Shown in pieces: positions 6,622 through 13,476 of a stretch of DNA of 20,188 bases. The translations under genes were made by a program, and so were the position numbers. The notes beneath the pieces are model-generated. The model worked only from the letters and a program-made list of their open reading frames with translations. It was not told the DNA's origin and searched no databases. Each line of letters opens with the position of its first letter. Position 1 is the stretch's first letter. The DNA lies in the NCBI GenBank assembly GCA_965370265.1, contig CBDUSL010000010.1, forward strand, positions 1 through 20,188. Reading direction: 5' to 3'. This stretch comes from CBDUSL01 sp965370265 (GTDB lineage Bacteria; Patescibacteriota; Patescibacteriia; JAXHNJ01).

Positions 6622-7127
6622 TATTTTTTTATTTCACAATATGATTTACTAAGTCTTTTCGCTTTTGAAAGTGAAAGTATTTTAATTATTTCCGCATGCT
6701 CAATTTCGGCCTCTTTCAAGGAAATATTTTGTACTACTGTTTCTAATTCAATAAATTTTCCTAACCCAAAAACTGTATCTAGATGTACTCTTGTGTTTTT
6801 ATAAATCCACAAATAACGAATTTTTTTTATAATTTTTTTGATGCCGATACTTTCTTGTAGAAGATTTTTTATGGCCTTAGTTTGATTTATTTTTAGACTA
6901 ATAATTTGAAAATTTGATATCTTGGGTCCCTTTTTATTCGGTCGCTGATAAAATATTAGTTCATATGAGTGATTGTTTATTTCTCTTATTTTAAGGCGAC
7001 CAGTTTTGCAATAATAATATGTATCAAGCTGACTTAATTTTTCTACATATTTTGCCCCATTTTTATTAAGAGATTTTTTGATTACTCCGAAATCTTTAAT
7101 AAAAAATTTTGATTCTATGTTTTTCAT
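6621..7127 (-). CDS. CYTH-domain protein (class IV adenylate cyclase / thiamine triphosphatase-like)
   Basis: This 168-residue protein fits a single CYTH tunnel fold, whose members bind triphosphate-containing substrates. Visible signatures are R-L-K-I-R-E near residue 45, the Y-Q-R-P strand around 60, and the C-terminal R-V-H-L-D-T-V with L-G-K-F-I-E-L-E. The usual E-x-E-x-K opening is N3-I4-E5-S6-K7, so the first metal-binding glutamate is Asn. The molecule processed (cAMP synthesis, thiamine triphosphate or polyphosphate) cannot be told. It lies between the NUDIX gene (7-base gap) and ychF (one-base overlap). The fold call is good; activity is uncertain because of the substitution. Confidence 0.78.
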   Translation of the reverse strand: MKNIESKFFIKDFGVIKKSLNKNGAKYVEKLSQLDTYYYCKTGRLKIREINNHSYELIFYQRPNKKGPKISNFQIISLKINQTKAIKNLLQESIGIKKIIKKIRYLWIYKNTRVHLDTVFGLGKFIELETVVQNISLKEAEIEHAEIIKILSLSKAKRLSKSYCEIKK

Positions 7128-7134
7128 GAATGTT

Positions 7135-7632
7135 TTATTTTTTTAAATCTTTTAAAACTTTATAAATATGTTTAAAAGCGATTTTTTTGGGAGGATTATT
7201 TATGGAAAACCATTTAATGTCCTTGACATCATCCTGGGGTTTGAGTTGGCCAGAGTATTTTACCAGGTAATATAAATTTAAAGTAGAGTAATTTTCGCAT
7301 TTATCCTGGTATTTGTCTATGTGAACACCAAAGTATTCTGTTTTGACAACTTTAATATTCAACTCTTCTTTCATTTCACGGGCGAGTGCTTTTTCGGGAT
7401 GTTCATTTGCCTCTATAAATCCGCCTGGCAGATCCCAGTAGTTTTTAAAGGGATTAATTCCACGTTGGCTAAAAAGTAGTTTTCCGTTTTTTAAAAACAA
7501 TCCCGTTACTGTCGGGGCAGGATTCTTGTAATAAATAAAATGGCAGGCTGGGCAGTAAGTTCTTTTAGGATCGCCTTTGTGAAAAACTTTTTTCTCTAAT
7601 TTAGTTTTACAGAGAGGGCAATATTTATACAT
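7135..7632 (-). CDS. NUDIX hydrolase with N-terminal zinc ribbon
   Basis: In 165 residues, C-P-L-C (5-8) and C-P-A-C (32-35) form a zinc ribbon like that of NudC-type NADH pyrophosphatases. The NUDIX box follows as G-F-I-E-A-N-E, seven residues, R-E-M-K-E-E-L-N: G-x5-E-x7-R-E-x2-E-E is intact, so the metal-binding helix is present. Substrates of this ribbon-plus-NUDIX type include NADH, NAD-capped RNA and other nucleoside diphosphate derivatives; the NudC specificity motif is not evident. The start codon lies inside the end of folD (8-base overlap), which ties its translation to that gene. Confidence 0.9.
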   Translation of the reverse strand: MYKYCPLCKTKLEKKVFHKGDPKRTYCPACHFIYYKNPAPTVTGLFLKNGKLLFSQRGINPFKNYWDLPGGFIEANEHPEKALAREMKEELNIKVVKTEYFGVHIDKYQDKCENYSTLNLYYLVKYSGQLKPQDDVKDIKWFSINNPPKKIAFKHIYKVLKDLKK

Positions 7633-8467
7633 TTTTATTCATATATTCAGCGGAAAGATAAGTATTTTCTAGAAGAAAAGCAACAGTCAGAGGTCCTACA
7701 CCGCCCGGAACAGGAGAGATAGCTTTTACTTTATTAATCACATCATCAAAATCCACATCGCCAACCGTTTTTCCTTCTTCAGAGCGGTTAGTGCCGATAT
7801 CAATGATTGTACAACCCTCTTTGATCATACTATTTTTTAATAGCTTTGGCCGGCCATAGGCAATTATAATAATGTCGGATTTTTTGGTTGTGTCCTGAAA
7901 AAACTCCCCTTGTTTTTCGACAATAACTTCCGCTTTTTTTTTCTCCAGAAGATATTTTAAGGGTTTGATAAAAACATCACTGTTGGCCAAAAGAGCTACT
8001 TTCTTTCCTTTGAGGGGAGTTTTTGCCTTTTTTAATAAAGCAAAAACGCTTTTTATAAGACCGGGCTCAATTACTTTTTGTCCCTCCAAAATTTTACCAA
8101 TACTAAAGGGGTGAAATCCATCTGCATCTTTTTGCCATTTAATTTGCTTAATGATGCGGTCTTCGTTTAAATGCCTGGGTAAAGGCAGTTGGACGACGAT
8201 GCCGTGGATTCTGGGGCTTTTGTTTAACTCTTCTACTTTTTCTAAAATCTCTTTTTCTTGGGAAAGAGGATTGAACAGGTGTTTTTCAAAATAAATTCCT
8301 GATTTTTTACAGGCCTGTTCTTTTAGCTTAACATAAAGATGGGAAGCCTTGTTATCACCCACCAAAACAACGGCTAAACCGGGCGTAAAACTGGCTTGGC
8401 TTACTTTTTCCTTTAAATTTTTTTTAATTTGTTCGGCTAATGCCTTCCCGTCAATAATATTAGCCAT
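7625..8467 (-). CDS. folD: FolD, methylenetetrahydrofolate dehydrogenase/cyclohydrolase
   Basis: This 280-residue protein matches FolD, which interconverts methylene-, methenyl- and formyl-tetrahydrofolate. Catalytic residues are in place: Y45 and K49 in A-S-H-L-Y-V-K-L-K, Q93 in V-V-Q-L-P-L-P, and D116 in K-D-A-D-G-F-H. The closing P-G-G-V-G-P-L-T-V-A is also present. The cofactor half is odd: the usual V-V-G-R-S/A-S-x-I-V-G-x-P stretch reads A-L-L-A-N-S-D-V-F-I-K-P (158-169), the C-H-S-x-T strand is V-E-K-Q-G, and the P-C-T-P-x-G turn before it is replaced. The cyclohydrolase should work; NADP binding may be changed. It lies 3 bases after glyA, which feeds it methylene-THF. Confidence 0.93.
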   Translation of the reverse strand: MANIIDGKALAEQIKKNLKEKVSQASFTPGLAVVLVGDNKASHLYVKLKEQACKKSGIYFEKHLFNPLSQEKEILEKVEELNKSPRIHGIVVQLPLPRHLNEDRIIKQIKWQKDADGFHPFSIGKILEGQKVIEPGLIKSVFALLKKAKTPLKGKKVALLANSDVFIKPLKYLLEKKKAEVIVEKQGEFFQDTTKKSDIIIIAYGRPKLLKNSMIKEGCTIIDIGTNRSEEGKTVGDVDFDDVINKVKAISPVPGGVGPLTVAFLLENTYLSAEYMNKNV

Positions 8468-8470
8468 AAG

Positions 8471-9712
8471 TTATCTTAATTCAGGATAAAGCGGATGTTT
8501 TTTAGTCAAATCTTTTACTATTTTTAAAGCCCCGTTCTTTATCGCTTCATGGCGAGGATGCTTTAAAACCTGAGCAATAGTTTGACCGATTAGTTTCATA
8601 TCTCTTTCCTTAAATCCACGAGTAGTTAAGGCAGGAGTGCCAAGGCGAATACCGGAAGGATCAAGCGGTTTTCGTTCGTCATCTGGGATCATATTTTTAT
8701 TAACGGTGATTTTTACTTCATCAAGTATGTCTTGGGCTTCTTTACCGGAGAGGCCAAAGGGGGTGACGTCGGTTAGAATAAGGTGATTTTCGGTGGTACC
8801 AAAACAAATTTTGAAATCAGCGTTTTTTAAAGTGTCACAAAGAACTTTAGCATTTTTCTTTATTTGAATGGCATATTTTTTAAAGGAAGGAAGCATAGCT
8901 TCGCGGAAAGCCACGGCTTTCGCGGCAATGTTATGTTCATGCGGCCCTCCTTGAAGGCCTGGAAAAACAGCCTTGTCAATCGCTTCGGCGAATTTTTCTT
9001 TACACATAATCATCCCGCCCCTGGGTCCGCGCAGAGTTTTGTGAGTGGTGGTAGTAACTACATCAAAAAGAGGAACCGGATTATTCATCTCGTCAGCGGC
9101 GATAAGCCCGGCAATATGGGCGATATCGGCCATAGTAATAGCGCCTACTTCATCGGCAATTTCTTTAAACTTCTGGTAATCAATCTCACGGGAATAAGCA
9201 GAATAGCCGCAGAGAATTATTTTCGGCCGGTGCTCTCTGGCCAGTCTGGCTACTTGATCAAAATCAATCAATCCTTCGGGGGTGGTTTTGTATCTGACAA
9301 AATTATAAAGTTTAGCCATATAAGTGACCGGGTGGCCGTGAGTAAGGTGGCCTCCATGGGAAAGGTCCATACCCAGGACAGTATCGCCTGGCTCAAGCAG
9401 AGCAAAATAAACAGCCACATTAGCCGGAGCGCCAGAGAGCGGCTGAACATTAGCATGTTCAGCGCCAAACAATTGTTTGGCCCGGCTGATGGCCAGTTGC
9501 TCCGTGATATCAACATTTTCCGTGCCACCATAGTATCTTTTGCCCGGATATCCTTCCGAGTATTTATTGGTTAGAACGCTGCCCAAAGCTTCCAGAACGG
9601 ACATGGAAACAAAATTTTCCGAAGGAATCAATTCCAAACCTTCTTTTTGCCTTTTAATTTCCAGAGCAATCGCCCCAGCCACCTCTTTATCGGTTCTTTT
9701 TAGATGTTTCAT
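8471..9712 (-). CDS. glyA: Serine hydroxymethyltransferase
   Basis: At 413 residues this is a full-length SHMT, the PLP enzyme that converts serine plus tetrahydrofolate into glycine and 5,10-methylene-THF. PLP-binding Lys225 sits in T-T-T-T-H-K-T-L-R-G-P-R-G-G. N-K-Y-S-E-G-Y-P-G-K-R-Y-Y-G-G (49-63) is the substrate loop, and D-I-A-H-I-A-G-L-I holds the cofactor aspartate. The usual P-H-S-G-S-Q-A-N is P-L-S-G-A-P-A-N, a variant in the phosphate-binding loop region. It heads a five-gene run with folD next, so serine-derived one-carbon units go straight to the folate pool. The -10 box is only about 10 bases before the ATG, implying an almost leaderless mRNA. Confidence 0.97.
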   Translation of the reverse strand: MKHLKRTDKEVAGAIALEIKRQKEGLELIPSENFVSMSVLEALGSVLTNKYSEGYPGKRYYGGTENVDITEQLAISRAKQLFGAEHANVQPLSGAPANVAVYFALLEPGDTVLGMDLSHGGHLTHGHPVTYMAKLYNFVRYKTTPEGLIDFDQVARLAREHRPKIILCGYSAYSREIDYQKFKEIADEVGAITMADIAHIAGLIAADEMNNPVPLFDVVTTTTHKTLRGPRGGMIMCKEKFAEAIDKAVFPGLQGGPHEHNIAAKAVAFREAMLPSFKKYAIQIKKNAKVLCDTLKNADFKICFGTTENHLILTDVTPFGLSGKEAQDILDEVKITVNKNMIPDDERKPLDPSGIRLGTPALTTRGFKERDMKLIGQTIAQVLKHPRHEAIKNGALKIVKDLTKKHPLYPELR

Positions 9713-9722
9713 AAGTGCTCTT

Positions 9723-9728
9723 ATTTTA
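9723..9728 (-). promoter_or_regulatory. Extended -10 box of the glyA operon
   Basis: Minus strand TGATAAAAT (TG, one base, TAAAAT) ends 10 bases before the glyA ATG, leaving a 5' leader of only about 4 bases. No good -35 is seen, as is common with extended -10 promoters. Confidence 0.45.
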
Positions 9729-9753
9729 TCAGAAAATGCCTTTTTTGGCGAGA

Positions 9754-9782
9754 TTGTATTTATTCTTTAGGTGTGATAAAAA
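9754..9782 (+). promoter_or_regulatory. Probable promoter of the thioesterase gene
   Basis: TTGTAT (9754-9759), a 17-base spacer, then TAAAAA (9777-9782) preceded by TG. It places the RNA start near 9789, about 30 bases before the chosen ATG, and lies back to back with the glyA promoter. Confidence 0.4.
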
Positions 9783-9819
9783 GAAGGGAGAAAAATGTAC
9801 ATTGTCAGAGGAGGAAATG

Positions 9820-10227
9820 ATGGTTAATCAGCCAAAAGAATCCACTCCGTTTATGAAATTACTGGGGATTCGTGAGCTTGGAAAATTTAACAAAAAAAAG
9901 AGGGAATATACGCTGACCATTTACCCGGGAGATTCTCGAGCAACAAGCCATTTTGGAACAGTCCATGGTGGGTATATTGCCGGAGTATTTGATGACGCTT
10001 TTGGCATGCTGTCTTATTATATTTATGGGGTCAATGCCGCCACTACCAGGGAAACTTATATTAAGTTTCATAAGATGCTTAAAATAAGATCTGAGGAAGC
10101 GGTTATTTTTCAAGTCAGCGTACTGGAAGAAGCGGATGATCTTATTGAAATGAAAGGGGTAGTCAAAAAAGGCAAGTATGTTATTGCTACCAGCCAAAGT
10201 GTTTGGAAATTAAGAAAAAATAGGTAG
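9820..10227 (+). CDS. PaaI-family hotdog-fold thioesterase
   Basis: The start is taken at the second of two adjacent ATGs because G-G-A-G-G at 9810-9814 stands 5 bases before it; a longer reading from 9715 would place its start inside the divergent promoter region. The 135-residue product is one hotdog domain. V-H-G-G-Y (48-52) and the following D58/D59 with A60 are the acyl-CoA thioesterase II/PaaI signature (H-G-G, then D in the central helix). Such enzymes hydrolyse acyl- or aryl-CoA thioesters; the substrate here is unknown, and lipid metabolism in small-genome lineages is often sparse. It is a single gene closed by a strong terminator. Confidence 0.85.
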   Translation: MVNQPKESTPFMKLLGIRELGKFNKKKREYTLTIYPGDSRATSHFGTVHGGYIAGVFDDAFGMLSYYIYGVNAATTRETYIKFHKMLKIRSEEAVIFQVSVLEEADDLIEMKGVVKKGKYVIATSQSVWKLRKNR

Positions 10228-10232
10228 CTCTT

Positions 10233-10268
10233 AAACCGTCGAACTCAGCTCGACGGTTTTTTTTATTT
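10233..10268 (+). terminator. Intrinsic terminator of the thioesterase gene
   Basis: AAACCGTCGA (10233-10242) pairs with TCGACGGTTT (10250-10259): a perfect 10-bp stem and 7-base loop, followed by a run of T to 10264 and more T-rich sequence. Confidence 0.9.
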
Positions 10269-10274
10269 CGTGAT

Positions 10275-10297
10275 AAAAAGCCCCGCGTAGCGGGGCT
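10275..10297 (-). terminator. Intrinsic terminator of the PsbP-like gene
   Basis: AGCCCCG (10279-10285) pairs with CGGGGCT (10291-10297) across a 5-base loop. On the minus strand TTTTT follows. It lies 29 bases past the gene's stop. The plus-strand side is also T-rich, so it may back up the thioesterase terminator. Confidence 0.8.
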
Positions 10298-10325
10298 AAG
10301 ATTTATTTTATTTTTTTGTTATTAT

Positions 10326-10955
10326 TTAGAGAATCGTAAAGGTGTCAAACATTGCCTCAATAGTATTTTTGAGTTTTAGCCAAGAGTCTTCTTGAGTCCC
10401 GCCGGTAATAACAAAAGTTTGGCCATCCTTCATGAATATTAGTTGGAGACTATGAATATCAACTCCGTCTTGAGTGGTTATATGCTCAAAAATATGACCG
10501 AAGGTATTGTTTTTATTGTTTGACTTGTCAATAATATATTCAAGGCCAGTAAATTCACTTAAGGCTAATTTGGATTGGATAATAACTTCATCGAATAAAT
10601 CTTGAGTAAGATCCTCTGTGAAGGTTGCTGAATTTATGTTTACCATAGCCCTGTCACTTTCATCTGTTTCTTCAGGAGTATAGATAGCGGTGACATTATC
10701 ATCGGTATCTCTTTCCCAGCCTTCGGGATACTGAATAGAGAAATTATAAACACTGTCTGTGTAAGGGGTAGCCACTAAGGTTTGGGCGGGGATACCTGTA
10801 TTTATGTTGGCTGTGGAGTTAGTTGTGCTAGTTTCTTCGGAATTAAACACTCCTGTGACAAATAAAATAACAAGGACAATTACGACCACTCCAACAACAA
10901 TGCCAATAAGCATACCTGGAGAAGTTGCCCCACGCTGGTTTTTTGTGTTTTTCAT
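10326..10955 (-). CDS. Membrane-anchored PsbP-like protein
   Basis: This 209-residue protein has a short basic N-terminus, one hydrophobic segment (about 15-36) and a Ser/Thr/Asn-rich linker (about 38-60), then a domain starting near residue 67 with Y-N-F-S-I-Q-Y-P-E-G-W-E. That opening is the hallmark of PsbP/DUF1795-like folds, widespread in bacteria as exported proteins with no single known role. No lipobox cysteine is seen, so it is probably held by an uncleaved signal anchor facing outward. It is a single-gene unit with a near-consensus promoter and its own terminator. Function is unknown. Confidence 0.75.
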   Translation of the reverse strand: MKNTKNQRGATSPGMLIGIVVGVVVIVLVILFVTGVFNSEETSTTNSTANINTGIPAQTLVATPYTDSVYNFSIQYPEGWERDTDDNVTAIYTPEETDESDRAMVNINSATFTEDLTQDLFDEVIIQSKLALSEFTGLEYIIDKSNNKNNTFGHIFEHITTQDGVDIHSLQLIFMKDGQTFVITGGTQEDSWLKLKNTIEAMFDTFTIL

Positions 10956-10992
10956 AAGTTTTATATCAATAATAAGTTAGGCTTATAGATTT

Positions 10993-11021
10993 ATTATAAA
11001 TGTTGAGTGACATATTGTAAA
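10993..11021 (-). promoter_or_regulatory. Promoter of the PsbP-like gene
   Basis: Minus strand TTTACA (11016-11021), a 17-base spacer and a perfect TATAAT (10993-10998). The predicted RNA start is near 10986, about 31 bases before the ATG. It is the best-matching promoter in the window and abuts the elp3 terminator. Confidence 0.75.
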
Positions 11022-11023
11022 GG

Positions 11024-11068
11024 AATAAAACAACGCATCTTAGAAAAGATGCGTTGGGATTTTTTTTT
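11024..11068 (-). terminator. Bidirectional terminator downstream of elp3
   Basis: CAACGCATCTT (11031-11041) pairs with AAGATGCGTTG (11046-11056): an 11-bp stem and 4-base loop. On the minus strand it is followed by TTTTATT, ending elp3 transcripts. On the plus strand nine T residues (11060-11068) follow, although no plus-strand gene is seen upstream. Confidence 0.8.
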
Positions 11069-11076
11069 ATTTCTCA

Positions 11077-11123
11077 GCCACTTTCCTGCCCGCCGTCTGC
11101 GACAACAGGCAGGCGGGAGTGGC
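11077..11123. repeat. GC-rich imperfect palindrome between elp3 and its terminator
   Basis: GCCACT (11077-11082) pairs with AGTGGC (11118-11123), and CCCGCC (11089-11094) with GGCGGG (11112-11117). CCTGCC (11085-11090) can instead pair with GGCAGG (11108-11113). This GC-rich block stands in AT-rich intergenic DNA (10956-11185); apart from it, the promoter and the terminator, nothing else is recognised there. It lacks the central GATC of the other palindromes. Confidence 0.5.
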
Positions 11124-11185
11124 GTACACATAAACAAGCGTATCAGATTGAAGTCTGTATGAAGGCTAAACAAATCTTCATTTTT

Positions 11186-12706
11186 TTAAGTTTTTATCAT
11201 GTAAGTGTTATCTAGGTGATAATCTAATTTTTTATAATATTCTCTTACCCCAATTCCTGAAATTACCGCTATTTTTTGGTATTCTTTTTGTTTAGCCATT
11301 TTTTCCGCTTCTCGCATTAATTTTTTACCCAGGCCTAAATGTTGAACAGTTCCTTTTTTTTCAAATAGAGGAATAGATTGGCCATAAGTGTGGAGTTCTC
11401 GAATCATGGCAGTACTTGATTTATCAATTCTTAGTCTTAAAAAAGCATAAAGAGTTTTCTTGTCTTTTGATTCGAAGCTAAAAAAATATTCTTTTCCGCC
11501 CGAGGCCTTGTATATTCTTTTTACAAAAGTTAAATCTTTTTTGACTGGTTTTTCCCTGGCCTCGCGGCAGCGAATACATTTGCATTTCACCCCTCGTTCA
11601 TGCAAAAGCTGGCGAAGATTAGTCACTTTATTACCGGCTTGAATATAGTCAGAAGGAATATCTCTGATTAGCCGGTTAATCCGGACATAAGGAGGGACAA
11701 TTTTTTTAATATCGGTTAATAATTTATCCAAAGTTTTTTGCGAATAGGGTTTGTATTTTTTTTGCTGCCAGACTTTATAAAGCTTGGCTGTTTTTAAAAC
11801 AACACAAGGGTATATTTTTAGCATGTCCGGCTGAAAACGCTCATCAGAGAAAATGGTTTTAAACATTTTAAGATCTTTGGCCGGGGTTGAACCGGGCAGA
11901 TTAGGCATGAGGTGATAAATAATTTTAAAACCGTAGTTTTTTAATATTTTAGTCGCCCTAACAATATCTTCTAAACCATGGCCTCGGTTATTCTTTTTTA
12001 GTATATCAGGATAAATTGACTGAACGCCTATCTCTACTCTGGTACAGCCCAGCTCTCTCATCCTCATTGCCTCTTGGCCGGTAATTAAATCAGGCCTGGT
12101 TTCCAGAGAAAGGCCAATAATTCGGTGAAGAGCTTTTTCATTTATTTTTTGCCCTCGAGATAAATTTTTAGAGGTTTTTTTATTACATGCATCAAAGCAT
12201 CTTTTGATAAACCAGGTTTTATACTTGTCCGGATATGCGGTCCAGGAACCGCCCAGAACTATTAATTCAATTTTGTCTGTTGGATGTCCGGTCATGGCCA
12301 GAGCGGATAATCTCATTTTAACCTGTTTAAAGGGATCAAATTTATTCGCAAAAGCTCTTTGAGCGGCCGGCTCTTTTTTTAAGTAACTTTTAGGCATCCC
12401 TTTTTCATTTGGACAATACAAACACTGGCCAGGGCATTTATAGGGCTTAGTCAAAACAGTAACAACGCTTACCCCGGAAAGAGTTCTTACTTTTCTTCGG
12501 CGGAGGAGCTTTATAATAGTTTCATTTTTTCTAATTTTTTTATTTTTAACCAGTTGCTGATATGAGCTAATCAGAGTAATATTAGAAACAAGAGAAGAGC
12601 CGTATTTTTTGGCAAATTCCCTTTTGATTTTCGAAAGCTGGTCAAAAGATTCAACTTTTTCCCTTATTAGCTTTCGGATAATTTTTTTAGTAATTTGATT
12701 AGACAT
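11186..12706 (-). CDS. elp3: Elp3-type tRNA uridine-34 carboxymethyl synthase (radical SAM + GNAT)
   Basis: This 506-residue protein has the two-domain Elp3 layout. Cys91, Cys95 and Cys98 (C-P-G-Q-C-L-Y-C) bind the 4Fe-4S cluster, and the next segment G-M-P-K-S-Y-L with E-P-A-A-Q-R-A is typical of Elp3. A cysteine cluster near 375-385 (K-C-K-C-I-R-C-R-E-A-R-E) forms the zinc-linked hinge, and a GNAT acetyltransferase domain closes the protein, with the acetyl-CoA loop around G-L-G-K-K-L-M. Elp3 uses acetyl-CoA and a SAM radical to make cm5U at tRNA wobble uridine; it works alone in bacteria and archaea. The N-terminal basic region (1-85) would bind tRNA. The start codon abuts that of the divergent methyltransferase, and no leader is present. 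Confidence 0.93.
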   Translation of the reverse strand: MSNQITKKIIRKLIREKVESFDQLSKIKREFAKKYGSSLVSNITLISSYQQLVKNKKIRKNETIIKLLRRRKVRTLSGVSVVTVLTKPYKCPGQCLYCPNEKGMPKSYLKKEPAAQRAFANKFDPFKQVKMRLSALAMTGHPTDKIELIVLGGSWTAYPDKYKTWFIKRCFDACNKKTSKNLSRGQKINEKALHRIIGLSLETRPDLITGQEAMRMRELGCTRVEIGVQSIYPDILKKNNRGHGLEDIVRATKILKNYGFKIIYHLMPNLPGSTPAKDLKMFKTIFSDERFQPDMLKIYPCVVLKTAKLYKVWQQKKYKPYSQKTLDKLLTDIKKIVPPYVRINRLIRDIPSDYIQAGNKVTNLRQLLHERGVKCKCIRCREAREKPVKKDLTFVKRIYKASGGKEYFFSFESKDKKTLYAFLRLRIDKSSTAMIRELHTYGQSIPLFEKKGTVQHLGLGKKLMREAEKMAKQKEYQKIAVISGIGVREYYKKLDYHLDNTYMIKT

Positions 12707-13426
12707 ATGGAAAGTAAAAAAGCGGAAGAGTTATTAAAGAAAGGCCAGGAAGACTACAACCTGATTGCCGGCCATTTTTCCCAAACCAGGAAATACCTCT
12801 GGGAGGATTTTAAATATTTTGGCGAGTATGTAAAAGAAAGGGATAAAATTTTAGATGCGGGATGCGGTAATGGTAGATTATCGGAAATTTTTCAAAAAAT
12901 CAAGGTAGACTACACCGGTCTTGACTCCTCTTCGTCTTTATTGAATCTGGCTAAAAAGCTATACCCTGAACATAAATTTATCCTGGGTGATATTACTAAT
13001 CTTCCTTTTCATGAAAATTCATTTGATGCGGTTTTTTGTGTAGCTGTTTTTCAGCATATTCCCTCAAATGAATTAAGGATAAAAGCTTTAAAAAGCATTC
13101 ATCGGATTCTAAAACCCAAAGGCGTTTTTATTATGACAAACTGGAATCTCTGGCAGAAAAAATTCAGAGGCCTAAGAATAAAATATAATTTTAGAAAAAT
13201 ATTTGGTCTTAACGGAATGGACTTTAATGATATTTTAAAAGCCTGGAAATCACCCCAAGGAAATACTTTGGCAGAGCGCTATCTCCATGCTTATAAACTG
13301 GGAGAAATTATGAGTTTATTAAATAAATCAGGTTTTGAATTAGAGAAAAATTATTTTTCTCTTCAGGGAGAACCGACAATTAAATCAAAAGCTTTTAACA
13401 TTGTTACCATTGCCCGTAAGGCTTGA
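12707..13426 (+). CDS. Trm9/ALKBH8-like SAM-dependent tRNA methyltransferase
   Basis: This 239-residue class I methyltransferase has motif I L-D-A-G-C-G-N-G-R (about 49-57), the acidic strand end in G-L-D-S (about 73-76), D-I-T-N-L-P-F and V-F-Q-H-I-P. Beyond the general fold, the opening D-Y-N-L-I-A-G-H-F-S-Q-T-R-K and the late R-Y-L-H-A-Y-K-L-G-E-I resemble Trm9 and the methyltransferase half of ALKBH8, which turn cm5U34 into mcm5U34 on tRNA. Elp3, which makes cm5U34, is the divergent neighbour, which strengthens this reading. An in-frame ATG at 12695 would add four residues overlapping elp3; the ATG at 12707 touches the elp3 start (CAT-ATG). A promoter must lie within elp3; GATAAT at 12677-12682 is a candidate. 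The methyltransferase call is secure and the Trm9 role is an inference. Confidence 0.72.
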   Translation: MESKKAEELLKKGQEDYNLIAGHFSQTRKYLWEDFKYFGEYVKERDKILDAGCGNGRLSEIFQKIKVDYTGLDSSSSLLNLAKKLYPEHKFILGDITNLPFHENSFDAVFCVAVFQHIPSNELRIKALKSIHRILKPKGVFIMTNWNLWQKKFRGLRIKYNFRKIFGLNGMDFNDILKAWKSPQGNTLAERYLHAYKLGEIMSLLNKSGFELEKNYFSLQGEPTIKSKAFNIVTIARKA

Positions 13427-13451
13427 AAAAAGCCGTAAAAAATGGTAAAAT
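13423..13451 (+). promoter_or_regulatory. Promoter of the envelope gene cluster
   Basis: TTGAAA (13423-13428), a 17-base spacer and TAAAAT (13446-13451) preceded by TGG (extended -10). The -35 overlaps the stop of the Trm9-like gene. The RNA start would be near 13458, some 19 bases before the ATG at 13477. Confidence 0.65.
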
Positions 13452-13476
13452 TGATTAGTTAAATTGATAAAAAAAT

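Noticed and set aside
8864..9574. 236-residue plus-strand reading frame
   Set aside because: It lies wholly antisense to glyA, which is intact and clearly identified; the composition is what a reversed coding sequence gives.
9715..9819. Upstream start for the thioesterase adding 35 residues
   Set aside because: The added segment does not look like a hotdog N-terminus, starts inside the divergent glyA promoter region, and the downstream ATG has a well-placed GGAGG.
11121..11185. 12-codon ORF and small inverted repeats after the elp3 stop
   Set aside because: Too short, with no ribosome-binding site, and the repeats are 5 bp or less, as expected by chance in AT-rich DNA.
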